Source: Leptasterias polaris
Taxonomy: Eukaryota; Echinodermata; Asteroidea; Forcipulatida; Asteriidae
Assembly (NCBI GenBank): GCA_037783415.1
Contig: JAZGTN010000029.1
Span: 3,863,501 to 3,927,500 of the forward strand
Direction: 5' to 3'
DNA length: 64,000 nucleotides
Positions within the stretch are counted from its first letter, which is position 1. Each line of letters begins with the position of its first letter. The translations under genes and the position numbers were made by a program. Below, in pieces: positions 1 to 55,990 of this stretch. The notes beneath the pieces were generated by a model that made no database searches, had not been told where the DNA came from, and saw nothing but the letters and a program-made list of their open reading frames with translations.

Positions 1-949
1 CGGCGATCACTCTTCCAGGCTCGCGACTAACGCCAGATACCACGACCCCGGGCGTTAGAACCTGGCAGTTTCCTGATGGATATGATTTTGACCTTGAATG
101 CCATAATACTGTGTGTGTGTGTACCCTACATTCACTCTCAACAAAGTATCCCTGTGAGGATTTATATTGTTCTTTCCTTTGTCTCTGTACCTAACATCTC
201 CACATAGACTTTGTTCGCAAAATATCTGGCGGAGCACCCTGGTCTTGGGAGTTTCCATATGGAGACCTTTTTTCTCTTAATTTTTTAGTTTTTTCCTCGG
301 TCTCCATTAGGTACCAAAATATGAGGTACCTTTCCCGAACCGTGGACCTATTGTCCTCTTTTGTTGTAGGTTCCCGGTTTGAATGTGTATACCTACTCAC
401 ACACGCACACACATGTGTAAACGCCTGCAGTATGGGACCTCATTCTCCTATTTGCTTGTACTCTAACTGTTCGGCAATGGCTTCTATTGGTTTTGTACAC
501 ACTATCCAACTGACGACCTTCACATAACCAGGGACCCATAGTCTTCTTGTTATGGGTCCCCGAAATGAACACTCATCTCAAAAATGAACATTGAACTTTG
601 AACTTTGAGCCTAGAATCTGATTCACGTAATACAAAATTTGAAACGGTGAGAAAAACAAAATTGGAGGACACACCAGTGTCCCCAGTCGTTCTGTGCCCA
701 TGTGTCGAATTGTGTAGACATTCCGTCGGATAGCGCCCTCTTTTGACTCAACTTCAGTCATTGTTAATTTTACCGTACGGGGACCCACACCATGCCCCCC
801 AAAGGAACATAATTATCCCCTCTGACACCGATACCGATACCAATGATGCTCTGTGTCTCATGGAAATCAAAATGGAACTCACTTACTACAGACATCATTC
901 AGGTACCAACAGTGGCAAGCACAACAAAATATCCAAAATTAATCGTTAC
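1..949. other. Intron sequence left of the last exon found
   Basis: No coding exon is recognisable. The stretch contains a short (GT)n run near 111-122 and one copy (about 320-530) of a repeat found again at 2684-2870. Confidence 0.6.
320..530. repeat. Interspersed repeat, copy 1
   Basis: The words CCGAACCGTGGACCTATTG and GAATGTGTATACCTACTCAC, then a CA-rich tract, are shared with 2787-2870. The following part (ACGCCTGCA...TTGGTTTTG) is shared with 2684-2760. The two blocks occur in swapped order in the two copies, suggesting a tandem or circularly permuted unit. The family is unknown. Confidence 0.7.
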
Positions 950-45374
<44,425 letters not shown>

Positions 45375-45765
45375 CTAAAAAGTAGAATAGATGAAACAAG
45401 AAAGTTTTTTAGCATGGAAACTCTTCTCGGTGGCCCCCCCCCCGCACCAACCATTTAAACAAAGCGTCTGGTTCAAAATTTGAACTTTTTATATTGCATT
45501 TAGGAGGGGCTTAGGCCACAAAGGATCCGCGATTGTAAACACTCATGGCGGACAGTCCCCACCCCTCATCCTACCCCGAAGTGTACACCGACATCCACAG
45601 CCAATGTACTGGCCTAGAATTTCATTATTGAAGGGGTAGGTAAATTTCAATTCGCAAAGGGTATACTTCCAGTTGAAACCTTTAAATCTATTCCGGGACG
45701 TTTAGAACGGATACCAAGGCAATGAATAACAGAGGCCATGGCAGCAGTGTATTCCTGAATCTATG

Positions 45766-45917
45766 GCCTTTTTTAAACCATGGCTTTGGATTTGTCTTCG
45801 GCTTGGGATCCGTCTCCCTGATTGATGCCCCATAAGGAAAGCGGAAGTCTTATAAATAACTGACGGAGCCTTAGCCCAAGCCCAAGCCCAAACCCAAACC
45901 GGGGTATCGAAAAGGGC
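45766..45917. mobile_element. GCCCTTTTCGAAACC-family MITE with CTATG target duplication
   Basis: It is bounded by GCCTTTTTTAAACC and GGGTATCGAAAAGGGC, with direct CTATG at 45761-45765 and 45918-45922. The interior has GGCTTGGGATC and repeated CCCAAGCCCAAG. It agrees with the 35049-35187 element in end type and 5-bp duplication. Confidence 0.8.
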
Positions 45918-48253
45918 CTATGAATATTTTAGCCCAACAAACCGGGGTGAATATCTTTAAAATGGGAACAAGCTTGAGTGGGTAAATAATCCCGAAGCTG
46001 TGTACTAGAATGTACTCCAAACTTTGCCTCTCCACATTAATGTCAAGATGAGTCAATGCAATCAATTACTACAATATGCTTATTTACAATTCAATCGGAA
46101 GACGCCTATTTTTGAGGGAGGAAAAACAAATTAACAAATTGGAATATTGACGAATGGGTATCCAAAATAGTCCGCGATGCAAGTCGAGTGTTTGTAGGCA
46201 AATCGTGCTAACGATGGCAGAAGAATAGTGCATGTTTCATGTGTGCATGATTAATACATGTGGGAGTTGTGTACAGTATAGATTGTGTATAGTACTATAT
46301 ATACCACTAACTTTACCGTTGTCAAAGTTTTGTTCTGTCTTTTTTTACCATTAAAGTAAAGTGTCTTTTGCAACAGAGGCTATTTTTTTTAAACCGTTAA
46401 ATTCAATGTTCATAAACCTGCATGTATAGAGGAAACTTTAAATAGTTTTTACTGGCTTGATTTCAAAATACTGAAGACTGTTTTGATATGTAAGCTGTAT
46501 TCTTGTACCCTTATACTGTCAGTTCGTTTTATGGAAATTGTCGCAGTAACAAAACCATTTATTTCCCCACTCATATAAACTAAATGAAAAATGTAATAAA
46601 TTCACAATTTACTATTTTTTAAGGTTCACAATCTAGGCCTATTTATCAACAATCTTTTATCGATTCAATGAAACAGTTCAGACATCAACAACATACTGAC
46701 CCAACGATATCCGAACACCTATGTGTTTGTTTCAACAAACACTAAATCTCTAGTTAACATTGTATTGAGACTTTTTCTGATTCAAACAACAAAGAACTTG
46801 ATGAGTGTAGAATGAAGTTCACCTCATATTGTCAGAAAATAAGGTTCTATGTTCCAAAAGGAAATAATGCTATGAATATTCAATTTTGTCAAACCTGCTT
46901 CCTCTAAAACCCTACTTTCAATAAAATTTATAAAACAGACGTTTCCAAATGACATTAATTAATTTACAGACACACTTTCTCGTCAGATATTGAGTGATGA
47001 TGGTATCATGCAGAGTTGGAAGAATTTGCGCGCTGGATATAGGCCTATGTATTATTGTATCGTTGTATTTTCGGTTACACGATAACAATATAATTTGGCT
47101 TTGAAAAAAGGGGCCGGTTGGTTCATTATTCTCTATGTTTCGAGCAATGGCTCTTTGGTCGTCATTTGAAGACTGAAAAGTGCGTTGAGCTTCGCGACTT
47201 TATATCTTTTTGTGGGCTGGAAAGCAGTGTTTGTTTGTTTGTGAGGTGCATCTCTCTGCTGAAGCTCACTGGGATTTACAGTTGAACTGATGTTGTTTAT
47301 ATTTTTGTACAAGCGTATTCTCAACATATCAGATTAAATGGTACCTCACATACAGTGGGTTATTCTTTGCAATAAACGTTTGTTTCGAACAACTTCCAAG
47401 CACTTATTTACACCAACGTCTATAACCTACCCTTTAAACGGGTCCTCTGCACAATAGAGACCTACATAAATGTGCAAGGTAAACGTCGATCCCCAGGAGT
47501 GGGATAGTGGGGTGGGTGAAGGGGAAACGCTGACGGATAAGCCTGGCTGGGTCTAGCCTGGGGACGAGGAAGTGACTGATGATGTCAACCCTGTGTGAGT
47601 CGGAACTTAAAAATTTCGCAACCTCTGGTTCGGGCTGTTTTTAATTTGGGGACCGGAACGGACCCCTTCGTTTTTGGAATCAAACCAGTAAAGGAAATTT
47701 GCTTCTGAAACTTATATCATCGTATCCAATGTTTCTCTATTAATCAATTATCTCATTTCAAACAGTCAAAACGTCCATCATTTTGGGATGCACGGTAAAA
47801 TTCAAAATAGGGGGCCTACCCCCAGAAAGAGCAGCACGGTAACACTTTACTACTAAAGACTAATCAGCGGTTTCTGAAGCATTATTCTATCGGTTCCTGA
47901 ACCTATAGTCATGGTGATGTCGGCAACTAGAATCAATTTCCTCTGAGCAGTCTGACATAACGACATCACCTTGTTCTCATCTACTCGAAAAGCCACTCAA
48001 TATCTCTAACTATATGACACATCCATTCCATTGTCATGAAACGGATTTCCCTAACGGAAACTACTCACGGTAACAAATTCCAAGCGATCCCCGAATAGTA
48101 CTGTTGAAATAAAGATCTCCTAATTTTGGAAACCCCACCTTATATGGATTTGGAGTTCATGGCCGGTTCCAGAATGGGCAAATAGAAACGTTGCGTATGA
48201 CTGGAGCGCAATCGGGCGTAATAATAGGCCTATTTTTTATGATGATTCTCTGT

Positions 48254-48340
48254 GCCCTTTTCGTAAGGTTTTTCGGCTAAAGTTCGGCTTGGGCTCTGTT
48301 ACTAATTTTGAAAACGTTCACTTTCGGAACGGGAGTTTAA
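48254..48340. mobile_element. GCCCTTTTCG MITE, partial
   Basis: It begins GCCCTTTTCGTAAGG and has GTTCGGCTTGGGCTCTGTTA, as in the family. The right end was not identified. Confidence 0.5.
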
Positions 48341-48373
48341 TGAGGAGGAAGGTGGCTAAGTCGGAGCCAAACT

Positions 48374-48476
48374 ATTCAGACCATTAGGGTACTAATTACA
48401 TGTTGATGAAACCATGGTACATGGTTTCATCAACATGGTTTCATCAACATGTAATTAGTACTCTAATGGTCTGAAT
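48374..48476. repeat. Near-perfect 40-bp inverted repeat with internal duplication
   Basis: The left arm 48374-48413 (starting ATTCAGACCATTAGGG) and right arm 48437-48476 differ at one position of 40. Between them, GGTTTCATCAACAT is present a second time (48423-48436). No coding frame and no target duplication were seen. Confidence 0.9.
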
Positions 48477-49435
48477 GGGCAAGCGAGTCTCACATTTCAA
48501 AACGGGCAAGTAGTACAACATTGTTAGCTGACGGTCATTGGGATTTCACGTAAGTCTGATATCGCCAACAAGAACATGTATTGAAAAATCAAGCCTGTTC
48601 GCGAATGGGCTTTGTGCACTGAAGCCGACATAGTATTGGATGTCCCTCGGGCTGTATTATTCTAAAGCTGAGTCTATTTCCAATTGGGTGGGGGAAAGTG
48701 TAACCCTTGGAGTCAGAGAACACAAGTTTCTAGGCGCGGAAGTCCCAGCGGTAATGCGACACTTCCTTCAAGATCTTGTTTATTGACTAAAGTCATGCGT
48801 TATCTCTCCCTATATCGTTGATTTCAAGGAAAAGGTGCTACAACGATGCACGCCGTTTATACAAGCTCTAAATCCACAAATATCATTCGCATTTTGTTGA
48901 ATAATGCTCGCGAAGAGATTTTCTTTGAAAACCTTACCCGATTAAAATTAACATGCATGTCTGTCAAATAATCAACATATTAATTGAGGCTATGCCAACT
49001 GAACTCGTATAGCATAAAGGAGGCGACTTTGACCCTTTGACACATTTTGTGAATGACTAAAATATTTGGAATCGTTTTCTGTCTTTCTCATTCCGTACAG
49101 TTACACCCTTTGATAATCTCCTTCGTCTGTTTTCTCAACGCAAGGATCATTCAAGAAGTCACAACCATTCCTGCACCTGGGTGTCTTTGTGAAGGAGGAC
49201 TGCGAACAGACAGACAGACTTTGCAGGCACCATACAGTACCAGGTTCCAAGAAAGTACAGCGTGGCGAGACACCTTCACAAACAGCTCAATAATAATTTC
49301 ACTGATGGTTACAGGTGCGATGTGAGAGGGTTTTTCCCCCGATACTTTTCAAATCGTATCAACTAAAACCACACCAAGGATAGACTAAAATCTATAAAAC
49401 GAAATACATGGATTTGCTCATGCAATAAAACTCAG

Positions 49436-49471
49436 CTTCATTGTAATTCTCAGCTTCATTGTAATTCTAAA
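49436..49471. repeat. 18-bp tandem duplication
   Basis: CAGCTTCATTGTAATTCT occurs twice in a row. Confidence 0.85.
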
Positions 49472-50209
49472 GATTTTTTTAAATGTAGGTATTCGCAGTA
49501 AGATGAGCCAATCCATCCCTGTAGCTCAATGCGGAAAAACAATTACAGTTTTAACGAAGTACAAACAATGATATTTTGGGGGTTGAGGAACATAAACTCT
49601 TCTTAAATCGAATGATTAAATAAACCACCTTCCTGGAAGCTATAATTCACAGAGCTGCTTAGGCACATAATTTAGCTAAGTAAAAAAAATTGTGGTTAGA
49701 GAAATAAAGGTTGCCAGCCAAACTACCATGTCAAAAAAAATTTCTGTTTGCGACTGGTTTCCCTTTTTACGTTTGCTTATTACAGACAATATCTTGTTAT
49801 AGGGAGCTCCATGAGATTGAGCCGAGCTGTGAGGATCCTACATACGTCTGTATAGACAACCCATTTGTATCCATAAGAATCACTCACTGGAGGAAATGCA
49901 TCAAGAAATTACAAGGGCACAGAAACCCTCCCAGCCTTCGCCGCTCCAAATATGGGTTATGTTTACAGTGGTAGGAAATGAGGTATATGTAAAGTAAATA
50001 GCAAAAGTCCAAAGGTACTTGGCCGTCGAAGGATATCACAAAGTGTATAGGCCTCTTTGAAGTCACCTTCTAATGAGATGACTGGCACTTGATTAACCCT
50101 ATATGATTTATATCGTTACATTTTCAAGTTTAATGAATGTATAATTCAAGTAAATTTAACATTAGTTTCTGTTTACAATTGTTGTTCTTCCCTCAAAAAT
50201 GGGTTGGCT

Positions 50210-50400
50210 CAGTTGATTCTTCACCTCTGTGACCCCGGTTCGAATCCCGCAGACTGGAGCCTTATGTGGGTTGGGTTTCCAGTCCCATAGTTGTTTGATT
50301 GGGTTTTCCTACTTGGGTTTTCCTCTCGCATTTAAAACTATTATATCATGTCTTCATCATATTTCATTACACAATACTCGAACCTTACCAGTCACAGTGC
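50210..50400 (+). mobile_element. tRNA-derived SINE remnant
   Basis: GGTTGGCTCAGTTGATTC is box-A-like and CCGGTTCGAATCCCG is a good box B on the plus strand, followed by GGGTTTTCCTACTTGGGTTT. Confidence 0.55.
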
Positions 50401-50904
50401 TAGTCACATTTGAGAGTCCCTTTGATTTCATTACCAGAAATAACAATAACCATTTTAAGGTGACGGAAGCTTCAATTTGGGAGAGCAGGAGTAAATTTCG
50501 CGTGCGTCTGCTATTCTTGTTAAACATTTGTTATTATTATAAATCATTCAATAATTGGGCCTATTCGCGAATAAACCAGATTAACAGTCCTCAAGATATT
50601 AGCTTAGTTACATGTAACCGTTCGGTATATAATAACTGACATAATTAGCGGTTTTGTGAGGAGTAACTTGGAACCCGCCACAAGCTGCCCACTCAATTCT
50701 TATAAATAGTAGTTCCTATGACGAATGTCAATTTCATTGTCAACTTCAATGAAGTGTAGACATTCTATACAACTAATATACCTGGCATCAAACTTTACGA
50801 GAAAGGTAAAGTTCCTGATTGATTGGGGAGCAACAGACAAAGAGGAACCGTGGGGCTGACCCTCCTGCCCATCACAATTAAGATCTTTGCCAGACTAGCA
50901 CCAA

Positions 50905-50927
50905 ATAGATAGATAGATAGATAGATA
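50905..50927. repeat. (GATA)n microsatellite
   Basis: About five GATA units. Confidence 0.9.
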
Positions 50928-51748
50928 ACATGGTTTATTAAAAACTGTTCTCGCAGCACAAAGGCTGAATTGCAACAATTTTACATTTAAAAACATTACA
51001 AAGCACATTAAATAAGGGGGGAACACCATTCATTAAAAGAAAAAAATATGTACATGTAGATTAAAATCTAGAAAAACCAACGAAATGTCAATAAAAACCT
51101 GAGTAGCAATTAAATCTGCAGATAATTGTAGTAATAATAATAAATTGCAATATAAAACTATTTATCTAAGCTGTTTAAAGTCATTGCTATAGGCTTCATC
51201 AGTGTTTTTTAACATATTGGTCCAAGATATATTATAACAGAAAATCTCGCAAGATGATCTTGTTTCATTCTTCCCGCTCAATGTCCAGGATTCAGTTAAC
51301 CTATTCTGAGACTCCGGGCTTCGTCTTGGCTGCCTCTATCCTCCTTCAGCAAGAATCTTTCCTAACCTCACGTGGTTTTGATTCCATACCCCCGGAACCC
51401 CAAACCGGGAAGGGTTAACTTTCCCAATCACCTCCAGAGTGGAGACGTGCGTCGGCTCTGACAAGTGTTATCATGGTTCAATAGTCCCTAAGGAAGGGTG
51501 CTCCGTTCGCAGCTCCTGGTGAAGAAAAATCTGCTTTCCATAGAGTTTTTGCCTCTATCTTTGTAGGCCATCTTGACCAAGTTCCTCGGTGTTTGACTAC
51601 CGAGATGCTGTACAATCCACAATAAGAGCCAGTCTACTTCCTTGCAACCTCGTTTTCGATGATATAGGCTGTTGTATTAGGACTACAATTATTTTGATTC
51701 TCGATATACAAAATAAACGTTTAGTATCATACCAGTCTACACCATTCC

Positions 51749-51830
51749 AGTCTCGTTTTGACAAAGTCGACTTGCATGGCTCGAACTTGAGTCTCGTTTT
51801 GACAAAGTCGACTTGCATGGCTCGAACTTG
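51749..51830. repeat. Two tandem copies of a 41-bp unit
   Basis: The unit begins AGTCTCGTTTTGACAAAGTC and ends CATGGCTCGAACTTG; copies 51749-51789 and 51790-51830 are identical. Confidence 0.9.
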
Positions 51831-52554
51831 AGTCCAACGCACTAGACAGTAACCACACACACCCTAACCTTATTCTTCACAAACTTTTGAAGAACATTGG
51901 ATCCCAGAAGCGAAGCCCCTTTTGGGCTTAGCTATAATGTTAGCTTAAATCTTCTCCGTTTCCCCTTTCAATTAAGTAAATGGTACCTTTTCCTGTTCTC
52001 CCTTTTGAAAAAAGGAAATGTTCTCAAATCATGTGTCAGTATTTTCCTTCTGTCTTATATTAACCAATTCCTGGTTTATTTTAAGTGGTCCTCGTGTGCC
52101 TTGGATTGTTTTTATTTTAAATGAAAATCGCCCAACACAAGGCCAAGAGGACCCCCAGACTTGGACTTGGAAAGCACAGTGATATTCCGCATCGATGTGT
52201 GGTGAAATCAAGAGGGTTTCTTTGTGCCCAATGCATTACGTATATTACATTAATTGGGTTCAACTAAACTCAACATAATCCAAACAGTGTCAATCTATAA
52301 TTAAACTCAGATAATTTTTGTCCCAGCTCAAATGAGTAACCCTAAGTTCAACAAAGTAGGTTTGCATCTTCAATACAAAACCTACTATTCCAATTGCTTG
52401 CAACTGTTAAACATAATGGCTGCACTTTGGAACTCCCTGCTCTCGTGTTTTTCACTAACTTAAAATATATCACAGTTCAAGAGTAATGTAAAAATATATT
52501 TCCTCACACTTTAAAGTTCCATTGTTCTCATTGTGGGGGAATCTACGAGATCAC

Positions 52555-52632
52555 TACACGGGCGGGATTCGAACCTACGATCCCGCATTCTAGAGCAGCT
52601 ATTTTAACCATTACTAGACCACCGATCATGTC
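52555..52632 (-). repeat. tRNA-like sequence / SINE head
   Basis: On the minus strand, GGTCTAGTAATGGTTAAAAT and GTAGGTTCGAATCCCGCC form box A and box B. The acceptor stem is not complementary, so no tRNA gene is called. Confidence 0.5.
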
Positions 52633-52760
52633 ATGTGGCGGGGGGCGTTCGAATCCTTCAGTTAGTAGCAGGTATACCCCAACAACAAGAAGTTGGAAGT
52701 AACTGAACTATAACTTTAATAAACGTTCTGGTACAGCCATGTTTAAATCTCTTTTTGGAT

Positions 52761-52857
52761 GAGTGTTGGCTCTGAAAAACAGCGTTCTCCTGAAGACGAG
52801 CAGGGTATACTGTCCGAAACGTCGAGACCACACCAGATTTTGTCAGAGCCAACACTC
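52761..52857 (+). ncRNA. Hairpin enclosing a hammerhead-like core (candidate)
   Basis: The perfect 15-bp stem GAGTGTTGGCTCTGA (52761-52775) / TCAGAGCCAACACTC (52843-52857) encloses CTGAAGA (52790-52796), a helix CGAGCAG / CTGTCCG with one mismatch, then GAAAC and GTC. CTC before and GAG after the core can pair as helix I. The order fits a hammerhead core with N7 = A. Against it, helix III would have only two pairs and no loop. A relative without the core lies at 6218-6335. Confidence 0.4.
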
Positions 52858-54086
52858 AGTGGTTGTACCGCAAGTTTACTAGTTATAGTTACTTCTTGTT
52901 TTCCACACCATGCAAAGCTTCATACATCACAAACGAAAAGTGAGTTTGCATCTGCAGGAAAAAATATGTACATTATTTATAAAATTATATATACTTTGAT
53001 TGACAGGGCTAACATTGTATGTGTGTAAGCCTTCGGTTATCAAGAACATGTACACTGCAACGCTTGTCTCCTCGTTTGCGATGAATGAAATGGAAGCTGT
53101 CGGTGCAGATATGAAAACTTCGGGCTACACATCTTTAAAGTCTGACAGGGACGTTGAAGATGACGAAAGACATCTGCTGACAACGGAAGCACATCTTCCC
53201 TGGACAAAAAAATCCAGGATTTAGAACTTCTAAATCATACTGAAGACCTTGACTCATTGCCGTGCCTTAAAGGCACGACGCGTTGCTAAGGTCTGCAAAA
53301 TGAAATGAGAACAGGGGAATTGTAGACAAATCAACCTATTAGGAATTATACTTCATCTGATTCAGTTCTTACATTTGAATTGCTCACCGGCAGATCATTT
53401 GTTAAAAGTGAAGCACCATTGACTTGATAGTCAGTGTTCAAGTGTTGTGATTGTTTCATCAGTGTTCTGATTGTACTACTGTTTTGGTATGGCTAGGGAG
53501 GCTAGTCTGGGACATGGTCTGGCCTTTAACGGTTACAAGGGTCCGCGCGTCATTCAAATTAAACGCTGCAAGCCGAATGTACCACGTGCTCTACATTGCG
53601 TACAAAGAAGACACTGTACTTTTCATATCGCGAAGGGGTTCCCCGAGGATGCTGTAATGGCAGCAATACGCTGCACCACATAGTAACAATGAACGAGGCA
53701 CTAATGAACAACACTGAATTAGAAAATCACATTTGATGACCTGTTCACTATTAGATATTTCAAATTGGTGTTGTATTGTCAGTTCTTTCCCGAGCACTGC
53801 GTCGGGAACATTTACAGCTCTGTTGGAATTGCACCAACGGTCATTCCACGTTCTAGCAAGCACCACATCAAAAAATACAATATATTAGTCCTAGATTGAC
53901 AACAAACTAACAAACTAAGACTGCCTTTTATCAACACCTCTCATTGTTTTAAAAAGAAATTGTATTTCTGTCTCAAAGAACCAAACATTATTGTGAGAAA
54001 AAACAGTGTTTTTGCTCTGCCTTCGCAGTGTAAATACTTACAGATAGTGAAATGACACGCCACCTCTGCATGACACTTCTACGCTG

Positions 54087-54282
54087 CACTCTAAAAAGTA
54101 CCGGGTCAGAATTGACCCCTATTCCGTGTCTCATTGGCTTGACTATTTCAGGGTTAGGTTGACCATTTCTGGGTCAGGTTGACCATTTCAGGGTCACTTT
54201 GACACAGTTTCCGAGGTCACATTGACCGAAAAATGGGTCAGGCCCCTGGATCCGAATTCTGACCCAGGAGTTTTTAAAGTGT
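54087..54282. mobile_element. GGGTC-rich MITE, best copy
   Basis: The ends CACTCTAAAAAGTACCGGGT and GACCCAGGAGTTTTTAAAGT are inverted copies with a few mismatches. The interior repeats GGGTCAGGTTGACCATTTC three times with variation. It has no coding capacity. Confidence 0.8.
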
Positions 54283-54496
54283 GATTATCGGGACGAGGTT
54301 TACTCTTTAAAGGTGCTGCATACGTTTGGTAATTGGAGCCTACTGATTGTGTTAATCCTATATAAATGTAGGTACATACAATAAAACTAAACTGTGAAAA
54401 TTTCACTTCAAAAGGTGGTCGCGTTTTTGAGATATCACCGAAAAACCGGAGCGAATATTTCCACGCAGGAAGAATATTCCCCATAGAAATACACAG

Positions 54497-54548
54497 TCTG
54501 AGAAGCGTTTCTGACAGAAACGCTTCTCAGACAGAAACGCTTCTCAGA
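54497..54548. repeat. 17-bp hairpin with duplicated right arm
   Basis: TCTGAGAAGCGTTTCTG (54497-54513) is followed by two identical copies of its exact reverse complement (54515-54531 and 54532-54548). Confidence 0.92.
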
Positions 54549-54966
54549 TTCAAATTTTGGGGAATAAAAAGTGATATATTTTTCCATAACCGTATAACGC
54601 TGCTGTATACTTCTTACCAAGTAAGTTTTTATTGCCATTAATTTTCAGAGTCATTACCAAACGTGTACTGTGCCTTTAAGCTACGCGAAAGATTGCCTGA
54701 TTGTTGTTTGAACCCTGATGAGGACTTAATCATCTGAGTGCATTGTCATCTTTCAGTTATCTGTCATGAAATCGATCCTTGGGTAATGATTCATTTCCAT
54801 GTATTAGAAAGAAATGCAACAAATCTGACAAGGATCTTTTTCCTTCTATGCTGAGCAAAATTAAGTATAGAATATCTAGCCACAGATTTTACATAATGTT
54901 ACTTTATTCTGGTAGGCATTATATTTTAGTGTTTAGCTTCTTTTTGTGCTAATGTAGCTTTATGAT

Positions 54967-55141
54967 ATAGACCTTATGTATATGACGTCATTTGAGTAGG
55001 GCGCCCTCACCTAGAGGTCAAAAGGAAGATGCTCATTGGCCAGTCTTGTGCGCCGCGCGTACAAATCAGCGCGTTTCCATTGTTTCATCATCAGTTTACC
55101 TCTAAGATGGCGGCTTGGTGACGTCAATGCATAAGGTCTAT
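54967..55141. mobile_element. 175-bp MITE abutting a SINE
   Basis: The termini ATAGACCTTATG and CATAAGGTCTAT are exact inverted repeats, with TGACGTCA/TGACGTCAA just inside both ends. The plus-strand SINE begins at the next base, 55142. Confidence 0.8.
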
Positions 55142-55410
55142 TGGGCCCTGGTCGAGCGGTCTAGTACCCCGGACACTGTGCTGTCAGATTGTGTGCTGGG
55201 TCCCAATAATGACACTTGTGTTCTCTAGCGAGACATTTAACCAACCATGATTTTTCCTTCGGATGTGACGATAAGTCGTTGGTCTTGTGTGTTGTATAGG
55301 CCTACTGCAAATTATTAAGAACCCAGTACACTTATCGTAAAGGGAAAAGGCTTGTTTCTGGCATGGTCTACTGCAAATTGTTCCGCATCAATTTTGAAAC
55401 CCTTACGAGG
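55142..55410 (+). mobile_element. tRNA-derived SINE copy, plus orientation
   Basis: CCCTGGTCGAGCGGTCTAG is box A; then TAATGACACTTGTGTTCTCTA, TTTTTCCTTCGGATGTGACG and AAGAACCCAGTACACTTATC follow the SINE consensus in order. The tail end is not sharp. Box B is worn (GTGTGCTGGGTCCCAATAA). Confidence 0.75.
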
Positions 55411-55667
55411 TGCTACATAAATGGTTTTCATATCAAACATACGGTAGCTCTGCAATTGTTAATATATAAGGCTGCTTAATCAATCTGAAGGTGGTGGTTT
55501 CAGATTGATAAAGCACCTACCTAATCGAGAATGAAGTAGCTTGTGTATAGGTGTTTGGATACCCGACCGAATCCACCATTATCAATTCTGGGCTGCATGT
55601 CAAAGGGATGGGTCCTAAAAGGGTAGTGCAAACGAGGACGACCTTTATTGATATGTTATACTTCTCT

Positions 55668-55990
55668 GAAACCAAGGATACCTCATAAGTGAACTTAATC
55701 ACTGTAGCTCGCAAGCCTGAGGAAACCTGTAAACAAGGATGCTTGCTATGTGAACCTGAAACACTGGGGTTATAACCCCTACTCTTAATTGTTCTAGGTT
55801 CTTTTATTGCACTACCAATCCTAGTACACGGGACCTAGGCTAAAGGTCTCATTCAAAGGACAAAGCGATTATGGTAAAGTATATTAGTCAAAGACACAAG
55901 TATCACAACCGGGACTCGAGCCCACACTCTGCTGATCAGAAACACCAGAGCTTGAGTCTGGCGCTCTTAACTGCTCGGTCTCGACACGCC
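55668..55990 (-). mobile_element. tRNA-derived SINE copy, AACCAAGGAT variant
   Basis: It has tail words AACCAAGGATACCTCATAAG and GCAAGCCTGAGGAAACCTGT, a centre with CACTGGGGTTATAACCCCT, and a head with CCGGGACTCGAGCCCACACT and TGCTCGGTCTCGACACGCC. It is the most complete copy of this variant. Confidence 0.85.

Noticed and set aside
49227..49974. Plus-strand pieces with splice-like borders (TTTGCAG|GCACC ... TTACAG|GTGCGA, then a frame containing SCEDPTYVCIDN at 49800-49974)
   Set aside because: No domain is recognised, there is no consistent frame across pieces, and no flanking exons were found; chance frames of this size are expected.
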